This document shows, piece by piece, positions 55,551 to 64,000 of a stretch of 64,000 nucleotides of DNA. The DNA is from Streptomyces sp. NRRL WC-3626 (GTDB lineage Bacteria > Actinomycetota > Actinomycetes > Streptomycetales > Streptomycetaceae): assembly GCF_000718785.1 (NCBI RefSeq), contig NZ_JOCA01000001.1, positions 124,001 through 188,000 on the forward strand, in the 5' to 3' direction. The position numbers and the translations under genes are program-made. How positions within the stretch are numbered: position 1 is the first letter of the stretch; each line of letters opens with the position of its first letter. The notes beneath the pieces were generated by a model. It saw only the letters and a program-made list of their open reading frames with translations, made no database searches and was not told the origin of the DNA.

Positions 55551-57239
55551 ATGCGGCTGCGCGCACTGCTGGACACCGACGCGCTGGGCCTCAAGCTGCT
55601 CGGCGGCGAGGACGAGCTGGAACGCGGTGTGCGCGGGGTGATGACCACCGATCTGCGGGACCCCAGCCGCTATCTCTCCGGCGGTGAGCTGGTCCTGACG
55701 GGCCTGGCCTGGCGTACGGGGCCCGCCGACTCGGAGCCTTTCGTACGGCGTCTGGTGCAGGCCGGAGTGGCCGCGCTGGCGGCCGGCGAGGCGGAGCTGG
55801 GCGATGTGCCGGAGGATTTGGTCGTGGCCTGTGCGCGGCACCGGCTGCCGTTGTTCGCGGTGCACGAGTCGGTGGCCTTCGCGACCGTCACGGAGCATGT
55901 CGTACGGCAGGTGTCCGGTGAGCGGGCCGGGGATCTGGCGGCCGTGGTGGACCGGCACCGGCGGATGATGACCGCGGGACCGGCGGGCGGCGGCCCCGAC
56001 GTCGTCCTGGACCTGCTCGGCTCCGACCTGGATCTGCGGGCCTGGCTGCTGTCGCCCGCCGGCCGGCTGATCGCGGGGTCGAAGACCGCCGGGGCCCCGG
56101 GCGGGGAACCGGTGCCGCCGGCCGGGCTGCGCGCGCGGCTGGCGGCGGAGCAGCTGGCGGCCGCCCGCACCGGCCGGCGCCGGCCGCACCGGGTCACGCT
56201 GGAGGGGACGACGTACAGCCTCTTCCCGGTGCACGGCAGCGGGCGGTCCGCGCCGGCGTCGGACGACGTACGCGAGACGGTGCTGTCGGACTGGGTGCTG
56301 GCGGTGGAGGCGGACGCCGGGGACTGGGCCGAGGAGCGTCTCGACCTGCTGCACGGGGTCACCCAGCTGATAGCCGTCGAGCGGGACCGCAGGGACGCGG
56401 CGCGCACGGTACGGCGCCGGCTCGCGCAGGAGGTGCTGGAGCTGGTGCAGACGGGCGCCGCGCCCGCCGAGATCGCGGCGCGGCTGCGGGTGGCCGCGCC
56501 GGTGCTGCTGCCCGGGCTGGGCAGCGCGCCGCACTGGCAGGTCGTGGTGGCCCGCGTCGACTGGGACGGCGGGGAGGTCGACGGCGGGCCGGTGGCGCGG
56601 GCGCTGCTGGAGGAGATCCTGGTCGACCCGGCGGCCACGGGGCCCGAGCACTCCGACCGCGTCGCGGTGGCCCATGCGGCGGGCGAGGCGATCGCCCTCG
56701 TGCCGCTGCCGGCGGTCACCGGCGGGCACGACGACTCCGGTACGGGGATCCACGCCGACGCGCTGCTGGCGTCCGTACGCGATCCGCTCACCGCCGGTCT
56801 GAACGGCGACGGCCGGCTCACCCTCGGCGTCTCCGCCGCCGTGCACTCGGCGGAGGGGCTGCGCGGGGCGCTGGAGGAGGCACGGCACGCCCGGCGGGTG
56901 GCCGCGGCCCGGCAGGGCCGGGTCTGCGCGGCCGGTCACCAGGAGCTGGCCTCGCACGTCCTGCTGCTGCCCTTCGTCCCCGACGACGTACGACGTGCCT
57001 TCACCGCCCGTCTCCTCGACCCGCTGCGCGACTACGACCGCCGGCACCGCGCCGAGCTGATCCCCACCCTGGAGGCGTTCCTCGACTGCGACGGCTCCTG
57101 GACCCGTTGTGCCTCCCGGCTCCATCTGCACGTCAACACGCTGCGCTACCGGGTCGGCCGTATCGAGCAGTTGACGGGACGTGACCTGTCGCGCCTGGAG
57201 GACAAGCTGGACTTCTTCCTGGCGCTGCGGATGAGCTGA
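55551..57239 (+). CDS. PucR-family transcriptional regulator
   Basis: 562 residues. The N-terminal PucR domain (about 1-120) begins MRLRALLDTDALGLKLLGGE. A long middle domain (GGDEF-like position, about 280-440) follows, and the C-terminal HTH_30 reads LEAFLDCDGSWTRCASRLHLH, VNTLRYRVGRIEQLTGRDLS (about 500-540). Relatives control purine or other nitrogen catabolism. It is divergent from xanthine dehydrogenase, its likely target. Confidence 0.93.
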   Translation: MRLRALLDTDALGLKLLGGEDELERGVRGVMTTDLRDPSRYLSGGELVLTGLAWRTGPADSEPFVRRLVQAGVAALAAGEAELGDVPEDLVVACARHRLPLFAVHESVAFATVTEHVVRQVSGERAGDLAAVVDRHRRMMTAGPAGGGPDVVLDLLGSDLDLRAWLLSPAGRLIAGSKTAGAPGGEPVPPAGLRARLAAEQLAAARTGRRRPHRVTLEGTTYSLFPVHGSGRSAPASDDVRETVLSDWVLAVEADAGDWAEERLDLLHGVTQLIAVERDRRDAARTVRRRLAQEVLELVQTGAAPAEIAARLRVAAPVLLPGLGSAPHWQVVVARVDWDGGEVDGGPVARALLEEILVDPAATGPEHSDRVAVAHAAGEAIALVPLPAVTGGHDDSGTGIHADALLASVRDPLTAGLNGDGRLTLGVSAAVHSAEGLRGALEEARHARRVAAARQGRVCAAGHQELASHVLLLPFVPDDVRRAFTARLLDPLRDYDRRHRAELIPTLEAFLDCDGSWTRCASRLHLHVNTLRYRVGRIEQLTGRDLSRLEDKLDFFLALRMS

Positions 57240-57382
57240 TCCGACACGGGCTGTGCGGCGGTTCGGGCCCGCGGACCATGACTTTGTGAAATCCTTCACC
57301 CACCCTCTTGGCCGGGCCCCGTGGTTCGTGCTGAGATGCGGCCACCACTCAACAGCTCGATGGCGTGCTCGGGGAGGGCAAC

Positions 57383-58159
57383 GTGGCGCATACCGCCATG
57401 TCCGGTGACGGAACGACCGCCGAAGACGATCCTCTCCAGACGGCGGTGTGGCGACTGCGCTCCCGCGCCTGCTGGGCGGACGCGGCCGCCCTGCTCGAGC
57501 CCGAGGGGCCGAAGGCGGCGTTGCAGCGGGCGTCACTGCTGGTGGAGCGGTGTCTGTACACCGAGGCGGGGTGGGAGCAGGCCGAGGACGCGCTGCGGGC
57601 GGCCGAGGCGGCCGCGCACTCCGACGACGAGCGGGGTGCGGCCGCTTGTGAACGCGGGTACTTGGCCTATGCCGCCACGTTGTTCCAGGTCCGCGACCGT
57701 GCGGACGAGGCGCGCGCGGCGCTGGGGCGGGCGGCGGCGCTGATCGCGCCGGGGGCGGCGGGGCGGGCCCTGCTGGACTTCCGGCGGGGGTTGATCGCGG
57801 AGAATCTGACGCGGTCGCCACAGGCGGCTCGGGCGGCGTATCGGCGGGCCCATGCGGGGGCCACCGCTCACGCGGATCCTCTGCTGCTGTCGGGGACTTG
57901 GCGGCATCTGGCCGGACTGGCCCTGCGGGAGGGGGAGTTGAAGGAGGCACGGCACGGGTTCGCCGAATCCCTCCGCATCCGGGAGGAGTTGGGGTACCTG
58001 GTCGGTACGGCACCGGCGTTGGCGTCTCTCGCGGAGACGGAGTCCGAGCCCGAGGCGTCCCGCCTCCGCGAGGAGGCCCACCGCCTCCTCCGGCTCCTGG
58101 GCGGGGTCCCCACGTGGCTGACACGGCAGCTGGCACCACCGGGGGCCGCTACGGCGTAG
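57383..58159 (+). CDS. Helical-repeat (TPR-like) protein of unknown function
   Basis: 258 residues from the GTG at 57383 with GGGGAGGG before it. Paired helices with Ala/Leu/Glu patterns (SDDERGAAACERGYLAYAAT, DEARAALGRAAALIAPGAAG) suggest four or five TPR-like units (about 25-240). No catalytic motif or membrane segment is seen. It stands alone between the PucR gene and a convergent GntR gene. I do not recognise it more closely. Confidence 0.7.
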   Translation: MAHTAMSGDGTTAEDDPLQTAVWRLRSRACWADAAALLEPEGPKAALQRASLLVERCLYTEAGWEQAEDALRAAEAAAHSDDERGAAACERGYLAYAATLFQVRDRADEARAALGRAAALIAPGAAGRALLDFRRGLIAENLTRSPQAARAAYRRAHAGATAHADPLLLSGTWRHLAGLALREGELKEARHGFAESLRIREELGYLVGTAPALASLAETESEPEASRLREEAHRLLRLLGGVPTWLTRQLAPPGAATA

Positions 58160-58271
58160 GAACGCGTCGCGCCCCCGCCGGAGCTGATCTCAGCCCCGGC
58201 GGCGTTCGAGGAGCGGGGTCTGGGGCGGAGCCCCAGTTTCGGGACGGGAAGGGGCGGCGGGGGCGAGAAAC

Positions 58272-59039
58272 TCACCCGCCCCCCGCGAAGTGCTCCCCCA
58301 CCAGAACCCGCACCACATCCACATCCCCCGCGATCAACGCGTCCAGCAGCGCCGTGTGCTCATGCGCGTCGGCCACCAGCTCCACCCGCCCCCGCACCAA
58401 CGGCCACTGCGCCCGCCGATGCAGATCCCCCGCGATCCGCACCAACTGCTCATTCCCCGCAAGGGAAAGCACCGCACCGTGAAACGCCCGGTCGCACTCC
58501 GCATACGTGGCCCGGCACCCCGACGACGCCGCCCGCACCGTCGCCTCCGCCAGCGGCCGCAGCTCGGCCCACCGTTCGGCGGACACCGTCCGCGCCAGCC
58601 GCAATATCACCGGCACCTCGACCAGCGCCCGCACCTCCGCCAGCTCGGCCAGCTCCCGCGCCCCCCGCTCGACGACCCGGAACCCCCGGTTGGGCACGAC
58701 CTCCACCGCACCCTCGAGCGTGAGCTGCTGCATCGCCTCCCGGACGGGCGTCGCGGAGACCCCGAACCGCTCCGCCAGCACGGGCGCCGAGTACACCTCC
58801 CCCGGCCGCAGCTCGCCCGACACCAGCGCGGTGCGCAGGGCGTCGAGAACCTGCCCCCGCACGGAGGACCGCTGCACAACGGCCCGGGGCTGCGGAAAAC
58901 CGGGCTCACCGTGTGTGTGCTCACCACGGGCGTCACCGTCGGGCCGTTCGCACCACTCCCGCCCGCTCGCCTGCCCCGCCGGCTGGGCCGGCACCCGGAC
59001 ACGCCCCGTCGCGGCGGATCCCTGCGTGCCCTGCTTCAC
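58272..59039 (-). CDS. GntR-family regulator with FCD domain
   Basis: 255 residues from a GTG with AGGAGG five bases before it. After a disordered N-terminal stretch (about 55 residues), the GntR HTH is LRPGEVYSAPVLAERFGVSA, TPVREAMQQLTLEGAVEVVP, and an FCD ligand domain (about 130-250) with the ligand His/Asp pattern (ECDRAFHGAVLS, LDALIAGDVDVVRVLVGEH). FadR/VanR type. Ligand and target unknown; the neighbouring iron gene is divergent but has its own iron box. Confidence 0.88.
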   Translation of the reverse strand: MKQGTQGSAATGRVRVPAQPAGQASGREWCERPDGDARGEHTHGEPGFPQPRAVVQRSSVRGQVLDALRTALVSGELRPGEVYSAPVLAERFGVSATPVREAMQQLTLEGAVEVVPNRGFRVVERGARELAELAEVRALVEVPVILRLARTVSAERWAELRPLAEATVRAASSGCRATYAECDRAFHGAVLSLAGNEQLVRIAGDLHRRAQWPLVRGRVELVADAHEHTALLDALIAGDVDVVRVLVGEHFAGGG

Positions 59040-59152
59040 AAGGTCCTCCTGCGGACGTATCGGTACTTGAGGTCATTACGGCGGGTTGTCACCTGTACGT
59101 CAAGCACCTTAAGGGCACAGGGGGCACCGGTTCACATCTCCACGATCTTCGG

Positions 59153-59171
59153 TAAGGTGAGCCTTACCTTT
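59153..59171 (+). promoter_or_regulatory. Iron box (DmdR/IdeR-type) upstream of the FhuF-like gene
   Basis: TAAGGTGAGCCTTACCTTT, with symmetric core GGTAAGG-TGAG-CCTTACC (59151-59168), matches the iron-box consensus TTAGGTTAGSCTAACCTAA at about 13 of 19 positions. It lies 37 bases before the FhuF-like ATG. Known: Streptomyces DmdR1 binds such sites under iron-rich conditions. Confidence 0.75.
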
Positions 59172-59207
59172 ATTGCCCGGCTCCTCGAGACCTGAAGGAG
59201 TGGTCCC

Positions 59208-60068
59208 ATGCCCGTGCCCGGTTCGGCCGTCGCGGACGCGTACGCCCGTCTGGCGGAGGCCCTCCCGGCCCTGGCCGTCACCGAACTCGGCGCCGGCGAG
59301 GAGGCGCCCACGGGCGGCGGCTGGGTCGCCGCGTCGGGCCTGGCCGAGGGGGGAGCCGAGCTGGAACGATTCCTCGACTGGGACGACACCCAGGTCCTGC
59401 GGGACTACGGACAGCAGGGCCGTCCGGACGTGATCGCCAGCTTCGGTCTGCACCGGTACGCCTGGCCCGCCTGCCTGCTGATCACCGTGCCGTGGTTCCT
59501 GCACCGCCGTGTGCCCCGCTACCCCGTGACACACGTCTCGTTCGACCGGACCGCCGAGGGTCTCGCCGTGGGACGCATGGCCGTACGACCGGAACGTTTC
59601 GCCTGTCTGCCCGGCGATCCGGCCGCCGCGCTGCCCGGCGCCTACGTGGTGCCCGACGAGGAGGCACTGCGGGCGGAGGTGCGCGCGGCGGTCGCCGAGC
59701 ACCTCGAACCCGTCATGGCCGGTTTCGGCCCTCTGATGCGGCGCCGCGGCCGGGCCCTGTGGGCGACGGCGACCGACGAGATCGTCGAGAGCCTGCGGTA
59801 CGTCGCCCAGCTGCTCGGCGAGGAGGAGCGGGGGCTGCGCGAACTGGAGCTGCTGCTGCCGGGCGCCACGAAGCCGTACGTGGGCGCCGCGACGTTCCGC
59901 CGGCCGAGCGGACCGGGGGGCGAGCCGGCGCCCGTCACCCGGGACCGGGTCAGCTGCTGCATGTTCTACACGATCCGCCCCGCCGACATCTGCGCCACCT
60001 GCCCCCGCACCTGCTCCACCGGGAGCACCGGGAAGCGGGTCAAGGAACTGGCCGTACAGGCGAGTTGA
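59208..60068 (+). CDS. FhuF-type siderophore-iron reductase
   Basis: 286 residues. The C-terminus carries CC-x10-C-x2-C (Cys250, 251, 262, 265), the unusual [2Fe-2S] motif of FhuF-type ferric-siderophore reductases, and another Cys follows. The rest has PWFLHRRVPRYPVTHVSFDR and WATATDEIVESLRYVAQLLG. It probably reduces Fe(III) from an imported siderophore. An iron box stands just upstream. No transporter adjoins it. Confidence 0.88.
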   Translation: MPVPGSAVADAYARLAEALPALAVTELGAGEEAPTGGGWVAASGLAEGGAELERFLDWDDTQVLRDYGQQGRPDVIASFGLHRYAWPACLLITVPWFLHRRVPRYPVTHVSFDRTAEGLAVGRMAVRPERFACLPGDPAAALPGAYVVPDEEALRAEVRAAVAEHLEPVMAGFGPLMRRRGRALWATATDEIVESLRYVAQLLGEEERGLRELELLLPGATKPYVGAATFRRPSGPGGEPAPVTRDRVSCCMFYTIRPADICATCPRTCSTGSTGKRVKELAVQAS

Positions 60069-60072
60069 CGTT

Positions 60073-60102
60073 CCGCCGGACGGGACCACATCCGTCCGGC
60101 GG
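60073..60102 (+). terminator. Terminator after the FhuF-like gene
   Basis: CCGCCGGACGG pairs with CCGTCCGGCGG (11 bp, perfect) around an 8-base loop, beginning 5 bases after the stop. Confidence 0.85.
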
Positions 60103-60206
60103 GTAAGATCGTCCGGTCTCCGCCCCCCGCGGAGGTCACAGGTAATTCACAATCCCCTCACCCGCCACGGGAACTATCCGTGGAACCACTCTTACGGGTA
60201 GTGTCA

Positions 60207-60244
60207 TTCGAACTCAACTCCTGCCTGTCATGCGGCAGTTCGAG
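60207..60244. other. Spaced inverted repeat in the 60069-60372 gap
   Basis: TTCGAACT (60207-60214) and AGTTCGAG (60237-60244) give 7-8-base arms 22 bases apart. The 304-base gap also has a terminator at 60073 and a nested palindrome at 60321; no gene was seen in it. Confidence 0.4.
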
Positions 60245-60320
60245 CAGAATGCCGCCCTGGGGACCCCCTCGCACTTCCTTGGCGGCCTCTTGCCCCGAAA
60301 CCCCCTGAAGGCGGCGGCGG

Positions 60321-60356
60321 TTGGGCCACTATGGCGGGCGTTACGCCCTATCCCAA
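60321..60356. promoter_or_regulatory. Nested palindrome upstream of the DUF2637 gene
   Basis: GGGCG-TTA-CGCCC (60336-60348) is nested inside outer arms TTGGG (60321-60325) and CCCAA (60352-60356), ending 16 bases before the DUF2637 start. It could be an operator or a leader hairpin hiding the start region. Confidence 0.45.
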
Positions 60357-60372
60357 TGCAAGGGACCCCTAG

Positions 60373-61419
60373 ATGAGACTGACCGACATATCGCTGAACT
60401 GGCTCCTTCCGGGCGTCGTGCTGCTCCTGGGCATGCTGGCGGCGGTGGCGGTGCTGGCGCGTGGCAAGCGCTCCTCGGTCAAGAGCACGAGTGCGGACGA
60501 CTCCTGGGAGCGCAGCGAGGAGCGCCGCCGGCGCAAGGAGGCCCTCTACGGGACCGTCTCCTACGTACTGCTGTTCTGCTGTGCCGCGGTGGCCGCCGCG
60601 CTCTCCTTCCACGGCCTCGTCGGCTTCGGCGAGCAGAACCTCGGCCTGTCCGACGGCTGGCAGTACCTCGTCCCCTTCGGCCTGGACGGGGCGGCGATGT
60701 TCTGCTCGGTGCTCGCCGTACGCGAGGCCAGCCACGGTGACGCGGCACTCGGCTCGCGCATACTCGTGTGGACGTTCGCCTTCGCCGCGGCCTGGTTCAA
60801 CTGGGTGCACGCTCCCCGGGGCCTCGGACACGCGGGCGCCCCCCACTTCTTCGCGGGCATGTCCCTGTCGGCGGCGGTCCTGTTCGACCGCGCGCTGAAG
60901 CAGACCCGCCGCGCCGCACTGCGTGAACAGGGCCTGGTGCCGCGCCCGTTGCCGCAGATCCGGATCGTCCGCTGGCTGCGCGCCCCCCGGGAGACGTACG
61001 GGGCCTGGTCGCTGATGCTGCTGGAGAACGTGCGCAGCCTCGACGAGGCGGTCGAGGAGGTGCGCGAGGACAAGGCCCGCAAGGACACGGCGAAGCAGCG
61101 CCGGCGTGACCAGCAGCGGGTGGAGCGGGCCCGGCTGAAGGCGATCAGCCGTGGTCACCGCGGTCTCGTGGGCCGGGGCGGCGGACGCGAGCTGGAGGCG
61201 CCCACGGTGGAGCGCGACTCCGACATGGTCTCCGCGGAGCCTGCCATATCGTCGCCGGAGGCCTTGCCCGCACGCACCGCCCGGCCCTCCCTGCAGCCGG
61301 TCCGCACCCGCGGTGACGCGATGACCGTCGACCTCACCGCCGAGGACGACACCCAGGCCCTGCCGCGTCTGGACTCCCTGGAGCGCAAACTCAAGGACCT
61401 GGAGCAGCAGTTCGGCTGA
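60373..61419 (+). CDS. DUF2637 membrane protein
   Basis: 348 residues. Five hydrophobic segments are visible (WLLPGVVLLLGMLAAVAVLA; LFCCAAVAAALSF; YLVPFGLDGAAMFCSVLAV; LVWTFAFAAAWFNWVHA; GMSLSAAVLFDRA), followed by a basic, coiled-coil-like cytoplasmic region (EVREDKARKDTAKQRRRDQQ) and an acidic tail. The pattern is DUF2637, an actinobacterial family also found on mobile elements (Spd-like). Function unknown. Confidence 0.85.
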   Translation: MRLTDISLNWLLPGVVLLLGMLAAVAVLARGKRSSVKSTSADDSWERSEERRRRKEALYGTVSYVLLFCCAAVAAALSFHGLVGFGEQNLGLSDGWQYLVPFGLDGAAMFCSVLAVREASHGDAALGSRILVWTFAFAAAWFNWVHAPRGLGHAGAPHFFAGMSLSAAVLFDRALKQTRRAALREQGLVPRPLPQIRIVRWLRAPRETYGAWSLMLLENVRSLDEAVEEVREDKARKDTAKQRRRDQQRVERARLKAISRGHRGLVGRGGGRELEAPTVERDSDMVSAEPAISSPEALPARTARPSLQPVRTRGDAMTVDLTAEDDTQALPRLDSLERKLKDLEQQFG

Positions 61420-61430
61420 TGTGCCGTTCG

Positions 61431-61468
61431 GCGGCCTGAGGGGTGCGGTACCCGCCCCCTCAGGCCGC
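61431..61468. terminator. Bidirectional terminator between DUF2637 and ATPase genes
   Basis: GCGGCCTGAGGGG pairs with CCCCTCAGGCCGC (13 bp, perfect) around a 12-base loop. It overlaps the end of the convergent ATPase gene. Confidence 0.85.
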
Positions 61469-61873
61469 TTCCGCGTCGAGCTCGAACCAGACGGACTTGC
61501 CCACCCGGTGCCGTCTGACACCCCACTCGTCGGCGAGCGTCTCGACCAGCACCAGGCCCCTGCCGTGCGTACCGTCGTCGATGCTGGGGGCCCTCGGCCT
61601 GGGGTCCCGTTCGACGAAGTCCCGTACCTCCACCCGCAGTCCACGGGGTCCGACGACGGCGGTCAGGACCGCCTCCCGGCCGGTGTGGACCAGCGCGTTG
61701 GTGACGAGCTCGCTGGTGAGCAGTTCCGCGACCTCGGAACGCTCCGGTGAGCCCCAGTGCTTGAGCAGTTCTCTCAGTGCCCTGCGGGACTCGGGCACCG
61801 CCCGCAGATCCGCCCGTCCCAGTGTGCGCCTCAGCCGGTCCGCCGAAGTCCGGCTCTTCATGGCCCCCGTCAT
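61460..61873 (-). CDS. Anti-sigma-factor-type ATPase (RsbW/SpoIIAB-like)
   Basis: 137 residues (an ATG at 61861 gives 133). The GHKL fold is shown by the N box ELVTNALVHTG and the G box GTHGRGLVLVETLADEWGV. Single-domain proteins of this type bind sigma factors or their antagonists in Streptomyces; many exist and partners are not adjacent. The N-terminus is basic. Confidence 0.85.
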   Translation of the reverse strand: MTGAMKSRTSADRLRRTLGRADLRAVPESRRALRELLKHWGSPERSEVAELLTSELVTNALVHTGREAVLTAVVGPRGLRVEVRDFVERDPRPRAPSIDDGTHGRGLVLVETLADEWGVRRHRVGKSVWFELDAEAA

Positions 61874-62094
61874 GGCCCCCGCCCCCGTGCCGATTCCCCC
61901 TGTGGTCGAACACCTTCACGGGAATGCTTGCCCGGTCACCCACGCGCCAGTCATACCGGACGGTCACGAACGGTAGTTGGCCGAAGTGCGATGGCCACCC
62001 AGCCGGCCACACACGTGCGCGGGGCCGTCCTCCCGACCCCCGTGGCGAGAGGACGACCCCGGCTTCTCACGGTGGTCGTGGTGGAACGTGCGGC

Positions 62095-62703
62095 TCAGTA
62101 CAGCTTGTTGACGGCCTTCTTCGTCGTCGTCCTGAACGCGCTCACCGGGGCGTCGTCGAAGTCGCCGAGCTGTCCCCAGCCGACGACGGTCACGGTCTTC
62201 CCGTCGCGCCCCACGGAGAGCAGGTGGATGTCCGTGGCCCCCCAGGACGTCTCGGTGTGCAGCCCGTGCACCTTCGCGCCCTCCTCGACCGGCAGGGCGC
62301 CGTAGTAGCGGCCCTCGGCCTCGACGTCCGGGTAGGTCTGCTCGATCCGGTCGGCGCAGGAGCGGATCTCCTCGTTCAGCAGGGCGGCCAGCGCCTTGCC
62401 CTTGGCGGCGGAGCCGGTGACGACGGTGACCTGTACGGCGTTGGTGTCCAGGTCGGTGGAGTAGACGCGGTGCCGGTAGTCGTACGCCGGTACGCCCTCG
62501 CCGAGGCAGTAGGCGAGTTCGGCGGGGAAGCCGTCGGTGACCGGGCCCGCGTTCCAGTCGGACGACGGGTGCGGGGGCAGCTCGGACGCCGCGAGGAACT
62601 TGGGAGGGGCGGCCGCGCCGGCCGGCGCCGCGAGCGCCGTACCGGCGGCGAGGGCGGCGGCCGTGAGGGTCGCGAGGACGGCGGCGCGGGTGTGCTTGGG
62701 CAT
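62095..62703 (-). CDS. Secreted protein of unknown function
   Basis: 202 residues from MPKHTRAAVLATLTAAALAA, with GGGGGA before the ATG. The signal peptide ends near GAAAPP (residue 34). The mature part has HRVYSTDLDTNAVQVTVVTG, a single Cys pair (AYCLGEG, RSCADRI) and a beta-rich end (GKTVTVVGWGQLGDFDD). It resembles secreted sensor-like domains (PknH type) only loosely. Divergent from an XRE-type gene. Function unknown. Confidence 0.75.
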   Translation of the reverse strand: MPKHTRAAVLATLTAAALAAGTALAAPAGAAAPPKFLAASELPPHPSSDWNAGPVTDGFPAELAYCLGEGVPAYDYRHRVYSTDLDTNAVQVTVVTGSAAKGKALAALLNEEIRSCADRIEQTYPDVEAEGRYYGALPVEEGAKVHGLHTETSWGATDIHLLSVGRDGKTVTVVGWGQLGDFDDAPVSAFRTTTKKAVNKLY

Positions 62704-62948
62704 GGGTGGTCCCCCGTGTGGTGAGCGTGATGGAGAATGCGGGACGGTACGCCCGTGACGGTCCGGATGGTCGTCCGGCGGCCGTCGGGGCGGTCGCTGT
62801 GCCAAGAGCATCGGCCGTCCCGGGAGACGGGCGCAAGCGTCGTCGCCGGTTTCACCGGCATGGAACCATCCCAGCCCGTTTGACGTGCAGATACATGGGG
62901 TGCCTGGGATGCCGTCCCAGGGCCCCGACCGGTCCGGACGAGTGCGGG

Positions 62949-64000
62949 GTGACGGTGTCGGCACAGGACGACGTGGCGGAGTTCGCGGCGCTGCTGCGGG
63001 AGCTGAAGGAGCGTACGGACCGCAGCTACGGCTCGCTGGCCCGCCGCCTCGGCATGAACACCTCGACGCTGCACCGCTACTGCGCGGGCGACGCGGTCCC
63101 TGTCGACTTCGCCCCGGTGGAGCGGTTCGCGGCGCTGTGCGGTGCGTCGAGGGCGGAACGACTGGACCTCCACCACCGCTGGCTCCGGGCGGTGGAGGCA
63201 CGCCAACGCCCGCGGGCGGTGCCGGGTCCGCCCGCGACCCCGGACGCCGCCCCCGGCGAACAGCACCCGACGGCACGGGAGACCACCGGCACCCCGGCGG
63301 TCGCCGGGGGTGAGACACCGGACGGTCCGCCCGGCAGCCCCCGGACACCCCCCGCCGACGAACCCGGCGGGCCCCCCGCCGGCCACGGTGCCGCGGACAC
63401 GACCTGCGTACCGGACGGGGCACACCGGACCGACCACACGCCGCACGCCGGTCCACTCCTCGGCACCGAACCTCCGCCCGGCGTCCCGAGCGGGCGAAAC
63501 GACGAAATCCGGCCGACCGCCGCACCGCGCACCGCGAGCGGGGCCGGCTTCCCCCACCACGACGGCCGGAGGCCGGGCACGGACCCCGGAACGGGTGACG
63601 CCGCCGCGCCGCCCCCGGACACGGTCACCGGGCCGGGCGCCACTGACGAGCCCTCCGGCCGGGGCAAGTCGAACCCCACCACAACAGACCCCGGCAAGAC
63701 GTCCGCGGGACGCCCCTGGTACCGGCGGCGGGGACGGGTGCTCGTCGCCATGGCCGCCGCCTGCGCGCTGCTCGCCACCGTGGGAAGTCTGTCCGCGCTC
63801 CCCGACGACCGGCGGGCGTCCACCGAGGGCGCAGGACCCTCGGAGGCGGCCCCGAGCGTGTCCAGTACTTCCCCCACGGCACCCCCGAGCCGCACCCCCT
63901 CGCCCTCCGGCTCCCTCTCCTCGGCCACCAGAACCCACCCGGCCCCCTCCTCTCCCACCCCCCGGCACAAGCCCGCCGCTCCCGGCACCTCCAGGGCCCC
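62949..64000 (+). CDS. Membrane-anchored XRE-type protein (cut by window edge)
   Basis: The frame is open to the last base. From the GTG at 62949 the N-terminus (DDVAEFAALLRELKERTDRS, YGSLARRLGMNTSTLHRYCA, PVERFAALCGASRAERLDLH) is an XRE helix-turn-helix. A Pro/Gly/Thr-rich stretch (about 100-255) leads to a membrane helix (VLVAMAAACALLATVGSLSA, about 261-280) and a Ser/Thr/Pro-rich outside part. An ATG at 62895 is an alternative start. Similar cytoplasmic-HTH membrane proteins are common in Streptomyces; the role is unknown. The C-terminal end lies outside the window. Confidence 0.75.
   Translation, partial: MTVSAQDDVAEFAALLRELKERTDRSYGSLARRLGMNTSTLHRYCAGDAVPVDFAPVERFAALCGASRAERLDLHHRWLRAVEARQRPRAVPGPPATPDAAPGEQHPTARETTGTPAVAGGETPDGPPGSPRTPPADEPGGPPAGHGAADTTCVPDGAHRTDHTPHAGPLLGTEPPPGVPSGRNDEIRPTAAPRTASGAGFPHHDGRRPGTDPGTGDAAAPPPDTVTGPGATDEPSGRGKSNPTTTDPGKTSAGRPWYRRRGRVLVAMAAACALLATVGSLSALPDDRRASTEGAGPSEAAPSVSSTSPTAPPSRTPSPSGSLSSATRTHPAPSSPTPRHKPAAPGTSRA

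Overview
The window is high-GC actinobacterial DNA, almost certainly from the chromosome of a Streptomyces. The evidence is near-continuous coding with G/C third positions, many GTG starts, GGAGG-type ribosome sites, several leaderless starts just after a TAnnnT box, and typical families (DUF2637, TIGR04222, MmyB-type regulators, LAL regulators, Hanks kinases, GH25 muramidase, trypsin-like protease). I saw no rRNA, tRNA, CRISPR array, insertion sequence or phage block. About 57 genes are annotated; one is cut by the left edge and one by the right edge.

The strongest theme is purine catabolism and use of the glyoxylate it yields. The parts are a MobA-like nucleotidyltransferase fragment and malate synthase (1-2214), an 8-oxoguanine deaminase/uricase/HIU hydrolase/OHCU decarboxylase operon (25536-28787) with a small HTH operon upstream, a molybdate ABC transporter (29855-32558), hydroxypyruvate isomerase and tartronate semialdehyde reductase (32752-34498), glyoxylate carboligase (35907-37691), and a three-subunit xanthine dehydrogenase operon beside a PucR-type regulator (51409-57239). 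Molybdate import fits the Mo requirement of xanthine dehydrogenase. Allantoin breakdown genes are not in the window and may lie to the left. A shared inverted repeat, TTCC-N7-GGAA, lies upstream of aceB, hyi-glxR and gcl, suggesting one repressor (probably an AllR-like IclR protein encoded outside the window) for the glyoxylate branch.

Other blocks, left to right: HipA-like kinase, MarR regulator and divergent MMPL exporter (2218-5858); a divergent pair of IucA/IucC siderophore-synthetase paralogues (5860-8953); a secreted VWA protein and partner (8999-11070); HxlR regulator and divergent alanine-type aminotransferase (11120-13038); a membrane protein, a winged-helix protein and two Hanks-type kinases, one fused to a very large repeat region (13415-19078), the best candidate for an undescribed system; MmyB-type regulator and MBL hydrolase (19248-21222); a NUDIX-YunG-like fusion; thioesterase; two secreted peptidoglycan hydrolases (23814-25426). 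In the right half are a zinc-ribbon protein, a GNAT acetyltransferase, two acyl-CoA synthetases with a GAF-LuxR regulator, a large LAL regulator, a trypsin-like protease, an AlkZ-like DNA glycosylase, a pyruvyltransferase-like protein, a lipoprotein polysaccharide deacetylase, a GntR/FCD regulator, a FhuF-type iron reductase under an iron box, a DUF2637 membrane protein, an anti-sigma-type ATPase, a secreted protein and a membrane-anchored XRE protein.

Two convergent intergenic spaces (25427-25535 and 51016-51408) carry copies of a roughly 55-bp hairpin-forming repeat. Several promoter regions hold clear palindromes that look like operators. All functional calls rest on sequence recognition alone; no database search was run.
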